This document shows, piece after piece, positions 1-7,121 of a DNA stretch of 64,000 bases (within the stretch, counting starts at the first letter, position 1; each line of letters begins with the position of its first letter). The translations under genes and the position numbers were made by a program. Source of the stretch: Alphaproteobacteria bacterium (GTDB taxonomy: Bacteria; Pseudomonadota; Alphaproteobacteria; UBA8366; Aestuariispiraceae); contig JAWPMN010000001.1 of NCBI GenBank assembly GCA_033344895.1, forward strand, positions 372,001-436,000, in the 5' to 3' direction. The notes under the pieces are model-generated. The model saw only the letters and a program-made list of their open reading frames with translations, did not search any database and was not told where the DNA came from.

Positions 1-28
1 GTTCTTCGACCGAGAAATGAATGGCCAT
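1..28 (-). CDS. N-terminus of a truncated gene, possibly M24-family metallopeptidase
   Basis: Only the first nine codons are inside the window (M-A-I-H-F-S-V-E-E), running off the left edge. The start is supported by an AGGAGAG ribosome-binding site at 35-41, seven bases upstream of the ATG and overlapping the pgeF stop codon, so the gene is the fourth member of the lgt-midA-pgeF operon. A beginning of this kind is common in Xaa-Pro aminopeptidase-like (M24) proteins of alphaproteobacteria, but nine residues cannot establish a family. The existence of the gene is fairly sure; its identity is a guess. Confidence 0.5.
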
Positions 29-40
29 GTTTCCGCTCTC

Positions 41-841
41 CTAATTCCGCAATGCAATTGTGGACAACAGCCGGCCGTAATCGATCGTGCCGTCCGTGCT
101 GCGTTCTTCCAGATGGGTCGCCCGACGATAGCTGTAGTAGCGGTCGGGGTCTGAATAGGTGTCCTCGGCCACGTGACCGATTTCCGCCACCTGCGATGCC
201 TCCAGCCGTCCCAGAACAAATCCCGGCAGGTCGAAACGGTAATGCCTGTCCCTGTCCGACGGCAGAAAGAAGACGTCGAAATCCGAAGTGACGTCCAGAA
301 AGGCCTCCCGAAACTCGGGGCCTACTTCATAAGATTGCTGATGGATGCAGGGGCCCAGGACCGCAGCGATATCGGCCCGTTCCGCACCCAGTTTTTCCAT
401 CGCCAGAACGGTGGTTTCCACCACACCGCCCAACGCGCCCTTCCATCCGGCATGGCAGGCCCCGACAATGCCGGACTTCGCATCGGCAAACAGGACCGGC
501 GCGCAATCGGCCGTCGCGATACCCAATGCAAGCCCGGGTACCGATGAAACCATTCCATCCGCCCGGGGCAGGTTTTCGGGATCCAGTGGGCGGGCCACTT
601 CGACGACATCGGCACTGTGAACCTGGTAGAGGGTGTTCAAGGCATCCGGCGGCAGTCCCAGCGCGACCATGGCCGAGGCGCGGTTGCGCTGCACTGTCAT
701 TGGGTCGTCCGCCGACCCAATCCCAATGTTCAATCCCGCATAGATGCCGGTGCTGCCGCCGCCGAGCCTGGTGAAAAACCCATGTGCGATGCGGTCCGAT
801 TCCAGCGCGGGGTGGGTCAGGTATGTCGGTTGGTCCGGCAT
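41..841 (-). CDS. pgeF: Peptidoglycan editing factor PgeF (YfiH/multicopper polyphenol oxidase-like family)
   Basis: A 266-residue protein of the YfiH/DUF152 laccase-domain family. Members include PgeF, which removes wrongly incorporated amino acids from peptidoglycan precursors in the cytoplasm, and purine-nucleoside-cleaving relatives. Family hallmarks are visible: T-A-D-C-A-P with the metal-binding cysteine near the middle, H-A-G-W-K-G just after it, and G-P-C-I-H, which together supply the His/Cys/His zinc site. The length is normal. The start codon overlaps the midA stop by one base (TGATG), so translation is coupled to midA. Clustering with lgt fits a cell-envelope role. Family confidence is high; the editing function is taken from characterised homologues. 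Confidence 0.93.
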   Translation of the reverse strand: MPDQPTYLTHPALESDRIAHGFFTRLGGGSTGIYAGLNIGIGSADDPMTVQRNRASAMVALGLPPDALNTLYQVHSADVVEVARPLDPENLPRADGMVSSVPGLALGIATADCAPVLFADAKSGIVGACHAGWKGALGGVVETTVLAMEKLGAERADIAAVLGPCIHQQSYEVGPEFREAFLDVTSDFDVFFLPSDRDRHYRFDLPGFVLGRLEASQVAEIGHVAEDTYSDPDRYYSYRRATHLEERSTDGTIDYGRLLSTIALRN

Positions 842-1941
842 CAGGCGGGCTCCAATCCTGGCAGCGGCGGGAGGTCGTTCGCCGCGAGGCCGACAACCTT
901 GAACAAGGTGCCCATTCCATCCGCCCCGATCAAGCGGTCCCGCGCCTGCTCGATTTGCCGGGCCGTTGCCTCCGGCGCCGCACTCACCAGCGATTGGGCC
1001 CGCATCTCTATCCCCAATGCCCGCAGAAAATCGCCCTGTGTCGCTGTCGGGCTGACCCGGCAGCCGCCCGATGCGGCCGCTTTCGACAAGGCAGTGAAGT
1101 CGACATGAGCCGTCAGATCCGCCTCGCCCGGCGTCTCGAATATCGAACAGGGTTTGTGCGCCTTGACCGCCTGAAGCGTATCGCCGGTCGCCGGCCCCTC
1201 ATATCCATAGTCGATAGCCAGTGCCGCGCCGCCCTGCGCTGCGATTCGGGCGCCCATATCGCCGGCGATGCGCCAGGCGAACGGCGCCAGTTCCACGACC
1301 CGGCCAACCCTTGTTCTTTGTGCCAACCCTGGGTCGATCAGGCCTGAAATCGGCCCCGGACCGGGTGCAATCATCAGCGCCAACCGGTCCTTGGCGGGAT
1401 CGACCGCCACCAGCCTTTCACGCCAGCCCTCCTTCGTCTTCTGGACCTGGCGGATCGGCAGGGCGTCAAAGAACTCGTTGGCGACGATCAGCAGCGGTGC
1501 ATCGTCTGGCAAGGTTGCAATATCGCTGTGCCATGTCGGGGCCATCGGCGCCCGCTCCAGGGCGCGCGCCTGGGACTGCCGCAGGATCGGACTGGTTTCC
1601 ACCAGATGCAGATGGACCGCCTCCAGAAAGCCCGGCATGCGCTTCGCCGCGCGCAGAAGGTCGGCCATCAGGGTACCGCGCCCTGGACCGAACTCGACCA
1701 GGTGCACCTTTCGCGGCGTTCCCATCTGTGCCCAGATTTCGGCGCACCACAGACCGATCAATTCACCGAACATCTGCGAGATTTCAGGCGCCGTCGTGAA
1801 GTCCCCGGCGCGGCCGAACGGATCGCGGGTGATATAGTATCCAAGCTCCGGATGGCCCAGCGCGTCCCCCATGAAATCCGCCAACGTCAGCGGACCTTCG
1901 ATGGCGATCCGCCGTCGCAGATGCTGCTCCAGCGGGGTCAC
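841..1941 (-). CDS. Class I SAM-dependent methyltransferase, MidA/NDUFAF7 family
   Basis: A 366-residue protein of the DUF185/MidA family. In mitochondria the NDUFAF7 member methylates an arginine of the NDUFS2 subunit of complex I; bacterial members are widespread in alphaproteobacteria, with less certain targets. Visible landmarks are an N-terminal L-x-D-F-M segment, the conserved G-D-F-T-T-A-P-E-I-S motif, a SAM-binding loop V-E-F-G-P-G-R-G-T, and N-E-F-F-D-A-L-P in the catalytic core. The first four bases overlap the end of lgt (ATGA) and the stop overlaps pgeF, so the three genes form one transcriptional unit. The complex I target is inferred from family knowledge only. Confidence 0.9.
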   Translation of the reverse strand: MTPLEQHLRRRIAIEGPLTLADFMGDALGHPELGYYITRDPFGRAGDFTTAPEISQMFGELIGLWCAEIWAQMGTPRKVHLVEFGPGRGTLMADLLRAAKRMPGFLEAVHLHLVETSPILRQSQARALERAPMAPTWHSDIATLPDDAPLLIVANEFFDALPIRQVQKTKEGWRERLVAVDPAKDRLALMIAPGPGPISGLIDPGLAQRTRVGRVVELAPFAWRIAGDMGARIAAQGGAALAIDYGYEGPATGDTLQAVKAHKPCSIFETPGEADLTAHVDFTALSKAAASGGCRVSPTATQGDFLRALGIEMRAQSLVSAAPEATARQIEQARDRLIGADGMGTLFKVVGLAANDLPPLPGLEPA

Positions 1942-2783
1942 GCGGCCGATTTCCCCTTACGCGCCTTCTCCGGCGCCACCGGCGGGCGGTGAATGGCCTG
2001 ATGGATCAGCCAGGCGCCGCCCAGCAGCATCGGCAGGGACAGCCACTGCCCCCATGTCGTGCCGAAGGGCAGAACGCTGGTCAGCACTTCCGGCTCCCTG
2101 AAGACCTCCCCCACGGCGCGGGCGACGGCATAGCCCATCAGGAAGACCCCTGTCGGCAGCCCGGGCCGCGACAGGCCATTGAAACGCCGCACCACGACGA
2201 TCATGACGATCAGCAGGATCGCCCCTTCCATCGCCGCCTCATAAAGCTGGCTGGGATGACGCGGCAGCAGATCGCCGGATCGCGGAAAGGCCATGGCCCA
2301 GGACAGGTCGGTCACGCGCCCCCAATGCTCACCATTGATGAAGTTCGCAATGCGCCCCAGCAGGATGCCGAAGGGCGCGACGGTAGCGATGATATCGGTC
2401 AGCGAGAACAGTGGAATCCTGTTCATCCGAGCAAACAGCACCATGGCCACCGTGACCCCCAGAATACCGCCGTGGAAGGACATGCCGCCCTCCCAGACCT
2501 TGAAAATCTGCAGTGGCTGCTCGATGAACATGTGCGGCGCATAGAATGCAAAGGCGCCCAGCCGACCGCCGACAATGACCCCGATCACCGCCCAGGTCAG
2601 AAAGCGGTCGATGTGGTCCCGGGTGACGCCCAGCGGGCTGGTCTCCGCCAGACGCATGCCCCAGCGCCAACCGACGATCAGGCCGAAAATGTATGCCAGG
2701 GCATACCAACGCAAATCGAACGGACCGATCGAAAGCAGTACCGGGTCCAGATCGTGCACCCACACGCCGTTTTCCATTGTCAC
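1938..2783 (-). CDS. lgt: Prolipoprotein diacylglyceryl transferase
   Basis: A 281-residue integral inner-membrane enzyme that transfers a diacylglyceryl group from phosphatidylglycerol to the lipobox cysteine of prolipoproteins, the first step of lipoprotein maturation. The Lgt signature G-R-I-A-N-F-I-N-G-E is present near the middle, followed by R-H-P-S-Q-L-Y-E-A, and about seven hydrophobic segments span the protein, with the essential early glycine and tyrosine region (R-W-Y-A-L-A-Y) near residue 25. Length and domain order are normal. It is the first gene of the minus-strand operon lgt-midA-pgeF; hldD lies 33 bp upstream on the same strand and may be co-transcribed. Confidence 0.97.
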   Translation of the reverse strand: MTMENGVWVHDLDPVLLSIGPFDLRWYALAYIFGLIVGWRWGMRLAETSPLGVTRDHIDRFLTWAVIGVIVGGRLGAFAFYAPHMFIEQPLQIFKVWEGGMSFHGGILGVTVAMVLFARMNRIPLFSLTDIIATVAPFGILLGRIANFINGEHWGRVTDLSWAMAFPRSGDLLPRHPSQLYEAAMEGAILLIVMIVVVRRFNGLSRPGLPTGVFLMGYAVARAVGEVFREPEVLTSVLPFGTTWGQWLSLPMLLGGAWLIHQAIHRPPVAPEKARKGKSAA

Positions 2784-2816
2784 TCCTGCGTACCGAACCC
2801 CGCTTCCCTGTTCGGG

Positions 2817-3800
2817 TCAGCGATAGGGGTCTTCGGTTGCCAGATATTCCTTGATATAGGTGGCGACGCCGTCTTCGACCGATGTCGCGGGGCTCTTGTA
2901 CCCGGCAGCGGCGATGCGGTCCATCCGGGCCTCCGTGAAATATTGATAATGCCTGCGGATATCTTCGGGCGTGTCGAGCCAGTCGATAGCCGGCTCCTTG
3001 CCCAGGGCAGCAAAGACCGCGTTCGCGAGATCCAGAAAACTGCGCGCCTTGCCGGAACCACAGTTGAAAACCCCGGACACATGGGGGTTGTCATAGAGCC
3101 AGAGCATCATGTCGACGCAATCGCCGACCCAGACGAAGTCCCGCATCTGACCGCCATCCTCGTAATCCGGATGGTGGGAGCGGAACAGTCGGGCCCGACC
3201 GGAATCGCGCACCTGCTCATACAACTGATGGGCGACGGATCGCATGCCACCCTTGTGATACTCATTCGGGCCATAGACATTGAAGAACTTCAATCCAGCC
3301 CATTGCAGCGGTGCTGCCCCCTGGGCCGCGAGGCGTGAAGCGTTACAGTCGAACAGCTTCTTCGACCAGCCATAGGGATTCAGCGGACGCAGGGCAGTCA
3401 GCGCCTTTAGATCGTTATCATCCTCGAAGCCCAGGCTTCCGTCGCCATAGGTCGCCGCGGAGGACGCATAGATCAGACGCACGTCGTTCTCCGCGCACCA
3501 GTACCAGAGCCGCATCGACAAGGCGAGATTGGTTTCCAGGATCAGGTCGACATCGGTTTCCGTCGTCGCGGAAATGGCGCCCATATGAAAGACGCAGTTC
3601 ACCGAGCTGCCGTTTTCATCCAGCCAGGCCGACAGGTCTTCCGGAAGGACGGTCGCAACGATCGGGTGCTTCGCGACATTCTTCCATTTTGCGCCATCGC
3701 GGAACCTGTCGCAGACCGCGATCGGACCCAGCCCGCGTGCTGCGAGCCCTGCAATCAGGTTGGAGCCGATGAACCCGGCGCCGCCGGTAACGAGAATCAT
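2817..3800 (-). CDS. hldD: ADP-L-glycero-D-manno-heptose 6-epimerase
   Basis: A 327-residue short-chain-dehydrogenase-type epimerase that converts ADP-D-glycero-manno-heptose to the L-glycero form for the lipopolysaccharide inner core. The N-terminus carries the NADP-binding G-G-A-G-F-I-G-S-N motif. The catalytic pair is in Y-G-W-S-K-K near residue 143, preceded by the Ser-containing Y-A-S-S-A-A-T-Y-G. Substrate-recognition features such as N-V-Y-G-P-N-E-Y-H-K-G are typical of HldD/RfaD rather than GalE. The length matches the family. The start is 129 bp from the divergent ubiK. The other heptose genes (hldE, gmhA, gmhB) are not in this window. Confidence 0.93.
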   Translation of the reverse strand: MILVTGGAGFIGSNLIAGLAARGLGPIAVCDRFRDGAKWKNVAKHPIVATVLPEDLSAWLDENGSSVNCVFHMGAISATTETDVDLILETNLALSMRLWYWCAENDVRLIYASSAATYGDGSLGFEDDNDLKALTALRPLNPYGWSKKLFDCNASRLAAQGAAPLQWAGLKFFNVYGPNEYHKGGMRSVAHQLYEQVRDSGRARLFRSHHPDYEDGGQMRDFVWVGDCVDMMLWLYDNPHVSGVFNCGSGKARSFLDLANAVFAALGKEPAIDWLDTPEDIRRHYQYFTEARMDRIAAAGYKSPATSVEDGVATYIKEYLATEDPYR

Positions 3801-3929
3801 GACCGGACCTTTCGTGACATTGGCCGTGCCCTTTCATAATCTGCGCGACCTGCGCTCGCAACCGTTGCCCCGCCCGGATGCAAGGAATATCTAAGGGGTA
3901 GGACACAGCCATGAAACGGGAGCTGTAAG

Positions 3930-4250
3930 ATGCAGACCACCGGCAAATTCTTCGACGATTTCGCCAAGATGGCGGGCGGCGCCATGGGTGCGCTCGGCGG
4001 CGTGAAGGAAGAAGCGGAAGCCGCCATCCGCCAGCGTCTGGAACGCATTCTGGCTGACATGGATGTCGTGCCCCGGGACGAATTCGACGCCATGGCCGAT
4101 GTCGCGCGACGCGCCCGGGAGGAACAGGAAAAGCTGTCCGCAAAGGTCGCGGACCTGGAAGCCCGGCTGAAAAAGCTGGAAGGTGGCAAGACGGCGTCAA
4201 AGAAAGCGGCGTCCAAAAAGGCAGCCGCCCGGAAGCCCGGCGCGGACTGA
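3930..4250 (+). CDS. ubiK: UbiK-type ubiquinone biosynthesis accessory factor (BMFP domain)
   Basis: A 106-residue acidic, largely helical protein of the BMFP/YqiC family. UbiK assists the UbiJ-containing soluble ubiquinone-biosynthesis complex in proteobacteria, probably by membrane or lipid contact. The sequence shows the typical N-terminal amphipathic stretch (F-F-D-D-F-A-K-M), a central R-Q-R-L-E-R-I-L, the conserved V-x-R-x-E-F-D segment near residue 50 and a coiled coil ending near residue 86, followed by a Lys/Ala-rich tail. Lipid-binding tails of this sort are common in the family. It is transcribed divergently from hldD. Family assignment is good; its exact partner here is not shown. 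Confidence 0.85.
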   Translation: MQTTGKFFDDFAKMAGGAMGALGGVKEEAEAAIRQRLERILADMDVVPRDEFDAMADVARRAREEQEKLSAKVADLEARLKKLEGGKTASKKAASKKAAARKPGAD

Positions 4251-4472
4251 TCCGGCGGGCGGAGGCGCTGGCCCCGTCGACGGCGCAGCATACCTCAAAA
4301 GCTATCGGACAGTCCGGGCGGAACGTCCGTGTTCCGGAAGTAGCCCAGGCTTCCCGCGCCTTCTTCCCGGCGCACCGGGCGATATTGGCTTTTCCCCTGC
4401 CTGTGCCCGGCTGTCATCGCGGTTGCCGGAACAACCTCGGGTCCCTCTCCCGCACCCGAACGGCATGCGTCG

Positions 4473-4530
4473 TTCTTTTTCCCGAAAGCTTGTGATACAA
4501 TGGAAACACAACCCCAAAGTGCTCTTTGGG
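4473..4530 (+). promoter_or_regulatory. Candidate promoter and leader hairpin before the solute-binding protein gene
   Basis: The 316-bp gap between ubiK and the next gene (4251-4566) holds no convincing gene or tRNA. Near its right end, TACAAT (4496-4501) resembles a sigma-70 -10 box with a weak TTCTTT -35 at the right distance. It is followed by a 7-bp hairpin, CCCAAAG (4513-4519) pairing with CTTTGGG (4524-4530) across a TGCT loop. The hairpin would lie at the very 5' end of the transcript, where it could stabilise the mRNA; there is no U-tract to make it a terminator. The rest of the gap shows nothing recognisable. Confidence 0.4.
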
Positions 4531-4566
4531 CTCGGCATCCGCTCAATCGTTCTATGAAAGGAACAG

Positions 4567-5295
4567 ATGATGAAGCGATGCACCATGATAGCGGCGGTCG
4601 CCCTGACCCTTTCAATGATCGGCGCCCTCCAGCCGATCCGATCACAAGACGCCGGCGATACGGTCGTCTTTGCCGTCGGGGAATGGCCGCCTTTCGTCTC
4701 GGAAATCGAAACCGGTTACGGAATTCACCCGCGCCTCGTCACCAGGGTCTTCGAAGACGCCGGGTACAAGGTGGCATACGACTTCATGCCGTGGCAGCGT
4801 GCGGCAGCCTCAACCAAGGCCGGTCAGTATGTCGCGACCTTTCCGTGGCAGAGAACCGGCGCACGGTCCGAAGATTTCCTGATTTCGGAGAAGTCGCTGG
4901 GCCCGAACCTTTCCGTCGCCTACTACGAAGCGGCACGCTTTCCGGAGGGGCTTCGTGGCACAACGCTGGAGGCTCTGGCGGCGGAAGGCTACAGCTTCGT
5001 CGGTGTCCGGTCCTACATACACACCCAGAAACTGACCGAAATCGGGGCCAGACTTCACATCGTCAGCAATTCGGAGCTGGCCTGGAAGATGCTGTCGCGC
5101 GGGCGCATCGACATCTACATAGACAATGAAATCGTCGGAGACATCGAAAGGGTCGATTTTCTGGGAGAGAAGCGAGCCGCGGATTTTGCGAAATCGACCC
5201 CGATCAGCGACGACCCGTTGTTCATAATGTTCAGCCGGAGCCACCCGGACAGTCGCAAGCTGCTGGAGGTCTGGGACAGTTCAATGTCCCATTGA
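4567..5295 (+). CDS. Orphan periplasmic solute-binding protein, amino-acid type (SBP_bac_3-like)
   Basis: A 242-residue secreted protein resembling the transporter substrate-binding family 3. Residues 1-26 form a signal peptide (basic start, hydrophobic core, cleavage likely after the Q-P-I-R-S-Q region). The mature part begins with the family's strand V-V-F-A-V-G-E-W-P-P-F and continues with the G-x-x-x-x-L-V-x-x-V-F-E-D-A-G-Y segment and a W-Q-R-A motif common to HisJ-like folds. An AAGGAAC ribosome site precedes the ATG. No permease or ATPase gene is adjacent, so it may act as a sensor or chemotaxis partner, or serve a distant transporter. The ligand is unknown. Confidence 0.75.
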   Translation: MMKRCTMIAAVALTLSMIGALQPIRSQDAGDTVVFAVGEWPPFVSEIETGYGIHPRLVTRVFEDAGYKVAYDFMPWQRAAASTKAGQYVATFPWQRTGARSEDFLISEKSLGPNLSVAYYEAARFPEGLRGTTLEALAAEGYSFVGVRSYIHTQKLTEIGARLHIVSNSELAWKMLSRGRIDIYIDNEIVGDIERVDFLGEKRAADFAKSTPISDDPLFIMFSRSHPDSRKLLEVWDSSMSH

Positions 5296-5340
5296 CCCCT
5301 GGCCGGCCCAGTCGCCACGCACATTGCTCAGGCACCGCCG

Positions 5341-6021
5341 TCAGATGACCTCGTCGGATCGGTCGTCGGTTTCGCCATAGCGGCGAAGCGCCGGCGGGCG
5401 CGTGCCCTCGTACAACCGGTCCAGATTGGCGGCAATCTTCGCATTCTCTCGCTCGAACAGGCTGTTTCCCTGCAGGTCGGATTCGACAATGAAGGGGCCG
5501 AACTGCGCGACCTCGAAGCACCACAACGCCTGCGCAAGGCCCAGTTCATCGATCCAGTCGACGCTGTCGACGGACCGAACGCCACGCCCCAGCAAGGCCC
5601 CTGTTCCGTAGCCGACCGTCGTCAGATAGATCGCCCCGTTCGGGACGAAGTGACGCTTGTAGTCTTCAGACGTCATGCCGCCCTTGCCGATCACGATCTT
5701 CACGCCGGATATCCGGAACCAATCGTCCAGCCATTTCGAGAACCGAAAGGACGCCGTTCCGGAAAGCGCCCCGACTTCATAGCCGCCCTTCCCGTCCGGC
5801 GTGGCGGCGGGGGAACAGTGGAAATTGACATTGGATTTCCGCAACAGGCCGTCCGGTAGGCCGTGGCCCTCCTCCAGAACGCGCTTATAGACGCCCTCCC
5901 GTCCAGTGAAGACGTGCCCCTCCAGAAAGACGATGTCACCCAGCGCCAGACCGCGCAGATCGTCGGTGGCAACCGGCGTCTTCAGCGTGTGGCGGTTGAG
6001 CGTTGCTCTTCCAGCGGCCAT
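5341..6021 (-). CDS. Fumarase/tartrate dehydratase-type hydratase, beta subunit
   Basis: A 226-residue protein of the FumA C-terminal/TtdB family, the swivelling beta domain of iron-sulfur class I fumarases and L-tartrate dehydratases. The start was set at the ATG at 6021 because it gives the normal beginning of the family (helix then L-K-T-P-V-x-x-x-D-L-R-x-L-x-x-G-D) and lies inside the end of the alpha gene; a much longer open frame continues upstream but is only the alternative frame of the alpha gene. Visible motifs include G-x-V-F-T-G-R-E and a G-K-G-G-M-T-S-E loop. It overlaps the alpha gene by 40 bases, suggesting coupled translation. Confidence 0.85.
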   Translation of the reverse strand: MAAGRATLNRHTLKTPVATDDLRGLALGDIVFLEGHVFTGREGVYKRVLEEGHGLPDGLLRKSNVNFHCSPAATPDGKGGYEVGALSGTASFRFSKWLDDWFRISGVKIVIGKGGMTSEDYKRHFVPNGAIYLTTVGYGTGALLGRGVRSVDSVDWIDELGLAQALWCFEVAQFGPFIVESDLQGNSLFERENAKIAANLDRLYEGTRPPALRRYGETDDRSDEVI

Positions 6022-6947
6022 TCGACCGTCTCCCGTCGCATGTAGGGGGTGAACCATTGCGGGTCGGTTCGGTATTCGATCCGCCCGTCGGCGTGGATGC
6101 GCGCGCAGGCCCGGCGCGAGGACAGGCAGAATGCATGGACGCTCATCGGCATGCCGCCGGTATGGCAGTAGCCGACCTCGATATGGCAATCGACAACCAT
6201 GGACTTGCCGACAAATCCCATCGCGCCCATGCCGATGGAATTGCCAAGATCCATCAATTCCTGCTCCAGCGCGGCAATCTTCGGGTCGGGGTTGCGATCG
6301 CCGACAACACGCAGACAGGCCGCCTGCTTGCCCAGCACCATGGTCGCGTCCTTGGACCCGCCCAGGCCTATGCCGATAATCGCCGGCTGACAGGCCAATC
6401 CCCGTTTCCCGAAAGCAATGAGACTGTCCAGATAGAACCGCTTGATCCCCTCGATCCCGTCGCCGGGAAACAGCATCCGGTAATCGGTGCCGAACAACCC
6501 GCCCTTGTGCACCGTGGTCAGGTCGATCCAGTCGCCCTCGGGCTCGAACGCGTATTCGATCTCCGGTGCGCCGATACCGACATTGTTGTTGTGATCCGTT
6601 CGCCAGAGCGGATGAACCCGATTCGGCCGCAACGGCACACTTCGGGTCGCGTCGGCGGTCGCGCCCCGCAGCGTCGCCTCCAGCGCGATTGGCCCGCCGT
6701 CGATGCGCGCCTCGTTCCCCAACTTCACGTACCAGCGCGGTACGCCGGTATCGGCGCACATGGCGCGGCGATCCTGTTTCGCCGCCTCGTAGTTCTCCAG
6801 CATGGCGCTCAGTACGAAAGAGGATAGATCCCCATCCTCCTGGTCTGCGGCGGCCTTTAATCCGGTCAGATAGTCGTCCGGAATTTCGATTGCGGCGCGG
6901 GCCATCAGTTCGTCGGCCGCCTGCCGCAGGACCTCCTGTCCAATCAT
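5982..6947 (-). CDS. Fumarase/tartrate dehydratase-type hydratase, alpha subunit (divergent)
   Basis: A 321-residue alpha subunit of a two-subunit class I hydro-lyase that would hold a [4Fe-4S] cluster and add or remove water on fumarate, tartrate or a related dicarboxylate. Candidate cluster cysteines are in A-M-C-A-D-T-G-V-P near residue 73, in G-Y-C-H-T-G-G and in a later A-F-C-L-S segment. The G-I-G-L-G-G-S-K-D loop corresponds to the family's GxGxGG motif. The K-G-G-G-S-E-N motif of ordinary class I fumarases is changed here to H-K-G-G-L-F-G-T-D. The start at 6947 is preferred over 6968 because GGTGGAA precedes it. The true substrate is uncertain. Confidence 0.8.
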   Translation of the reverse strand: MIGQEVLRQAADELMARAAIEIPDDYLTGLKAAADQEDGDLSSFVLSAMLENYEAAKQDRRAMCADTGVPRWYVKLGNEARIDGGPIALEATLRGATADATRSVPLRPNRVHPLWRTDHNNNVGIGAPEIEYAFEPEGDWIDLTTVHKGGLFGTDYRMLFPGDGIEGIKRFYLDSLIAFGKRGLACQPAIIGIGLGGSKDATMVLGKQAACLRVVGDRNPDPKIAALEQELMDLGNSIGMGAMGFVGKSMVVDCHIEVGYCHTGGMPMSVHAFCLSSRRACARIHADGRIEYRTDPQWFTPYMRRETVEWPLEEQRSTATR

Positions 6948-7121
6948 TGCTTTCCACCCTGATAGCATTCCCCGGCAACCTTAGCATGTTCGACGCCGTG
7001 GGACGATTCGGCAACGCCCGGCGCAAAAGCCGAAAACCGCTGAGGCAAAATCCCGGCAAGGACGTGTTGCTTTCGGGTCATTTCGTGTAAGAGAAGTAAA
7101 TTCGGGTAGTTAGGCGGACGT

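Noticed and set aside
1989-3338. 449-codon open frame on the plus strand
   Set aside because: It lies antisense to lgt and hldD, both unmistakable; long antisense frames are expected in GC-rich DNA and its translation is low-complexity with no domain.
4251-4472. Hairpin-like sequences after ubiK
   Set aside because: CCCGG/CCGGG and CGGAC/GTCCG pairs are short and not followed by a T-run, so no terminator was called.
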